From Clostridiales bacterium (GTDB taxonomy: Bacteria > Bacillota > Clostridia > Peptostreptococcales > Natronincolaceae): a stretch of 5,169 nucleotides of DNA. The position numbers were made by a program, and so were the translations under genes. The stretch covers positions 1 through 5,169 of the forward strand of contig JAAZJW010000167.1 of NCBI GenBank assembly GCA_012800145.1, given 5' to 3'. This document shows positions 5,092 through 5,169 of this stretch, in pieces. How positions within the stretch are numbered: position 1 is the stretch's first letter; every line of letters starts with the position of its first letter. Below the pieces are notes generated by a model. That model did not search any database and had not been told where the DNA came from. It saw only the letters and a program-made list of their open reading frames with translations.

Positions 5092-5169
5092 CGACTGCCG
5101 GCTTATCTATTTGCGAATAACTACACTTTTTAATAAAAAATCGCCTTTATTCATCTTCAAGACGCCCGG

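Noticed and set aside
5090..5097. GCCGACTG on the plus strand as a sigma-D -10 element
   Set aside because: There is no TAAA box about 15 nt upstream and no plus-strand gene follows within the window.
5088..5102. GC-rich direct repeat CTGCCG-A-CTGCCG with a 4-bp hairpin
   Set aside because: It stands out in AT-rich DNA, but the stem is only 4 bp with no T run, and part of it is the -35 region of the cheW promoter. It is too short to call a terminator or repeat element.
5107..5169. Open minus-strand frame at the right edge, ending in TAG at 5107-5109
   Set aside because: About 20 codons continue off the window, and another frame also ends there with TAA at 5149-5151. Neither matches a family I know, so the end of an upstream gene cannot be told from chance.

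Overview
The window is about 5.2 kb of AT-rich DNA. It most likely comes from an anaerobic, probably endospore-forming, low-GC Firmicute of the Clostridia. The reasons are the very strong G-rich Shine-Dalgarno sites (AGGGGG or similar) before every gene, the Lys/Ile/Glu-rich proteins, a DegS-DegU-DegV cluster in the Bacillus order, and two promoter-like sequences that fit the Bacillus sigma-H (stationary-phase/sporulation) consensus. The species cannot be named from this sequence.

Layout. A LysR-type regulator (73-978, +) resembles the family associated with selenium metabolism and ends in a strong intrinsic terminator at about 990-1025. Everything else is on the minus strand and reads leftward. 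From right to left these are a single-domain CheW-type adaptor (4560-5015), a small exported protein of unknown function (3925-4401) with its own terminator (3891-3918), then degS (2565-3758), degU (1943-2596, overlapping degS by 32 bp) and degV (1034-1858). The LysR gene and degV converge on a 55-bp interval holding the terminator.

How the genes work together. DegS is a soluble histidine kinase and DegU its NarL/LuxR-type response regulator. Both are close enough to the B. subtilis proteins that the key residues carry the same numbers (DegS His189 and Ser76; DegU His12 and Asp56). DegV is a fatty-acid-binding (FakB-like) protein that follows degSU in Bacillus too. CheW would couple a chemoreceptor to CheA, but no other chemotaxis gene is visible.

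The most interesting signal is regulatory. The regions upstream of cheW (5065-5091) and of degS (3815-3841) each hold a full match to the sigma-H consensus with the same 11-nt spacer, followed by the same GAATAAT. This suggests that the adaptor and the DegS/DegU system are switched on together at transition to stationary phase. The degS promoter also sits in a 45-bp near-palindrome that may be an operator. Of the longer stretches between genes, 4402-4559 holds a -10-like hexamer and an imperfect hairpin, and 5016-5169 holds the cheW promoter and a G8 Shine-Dalgarno. No RNA gene, CRISPR array, insertion sequence or riboswitch was recognised.
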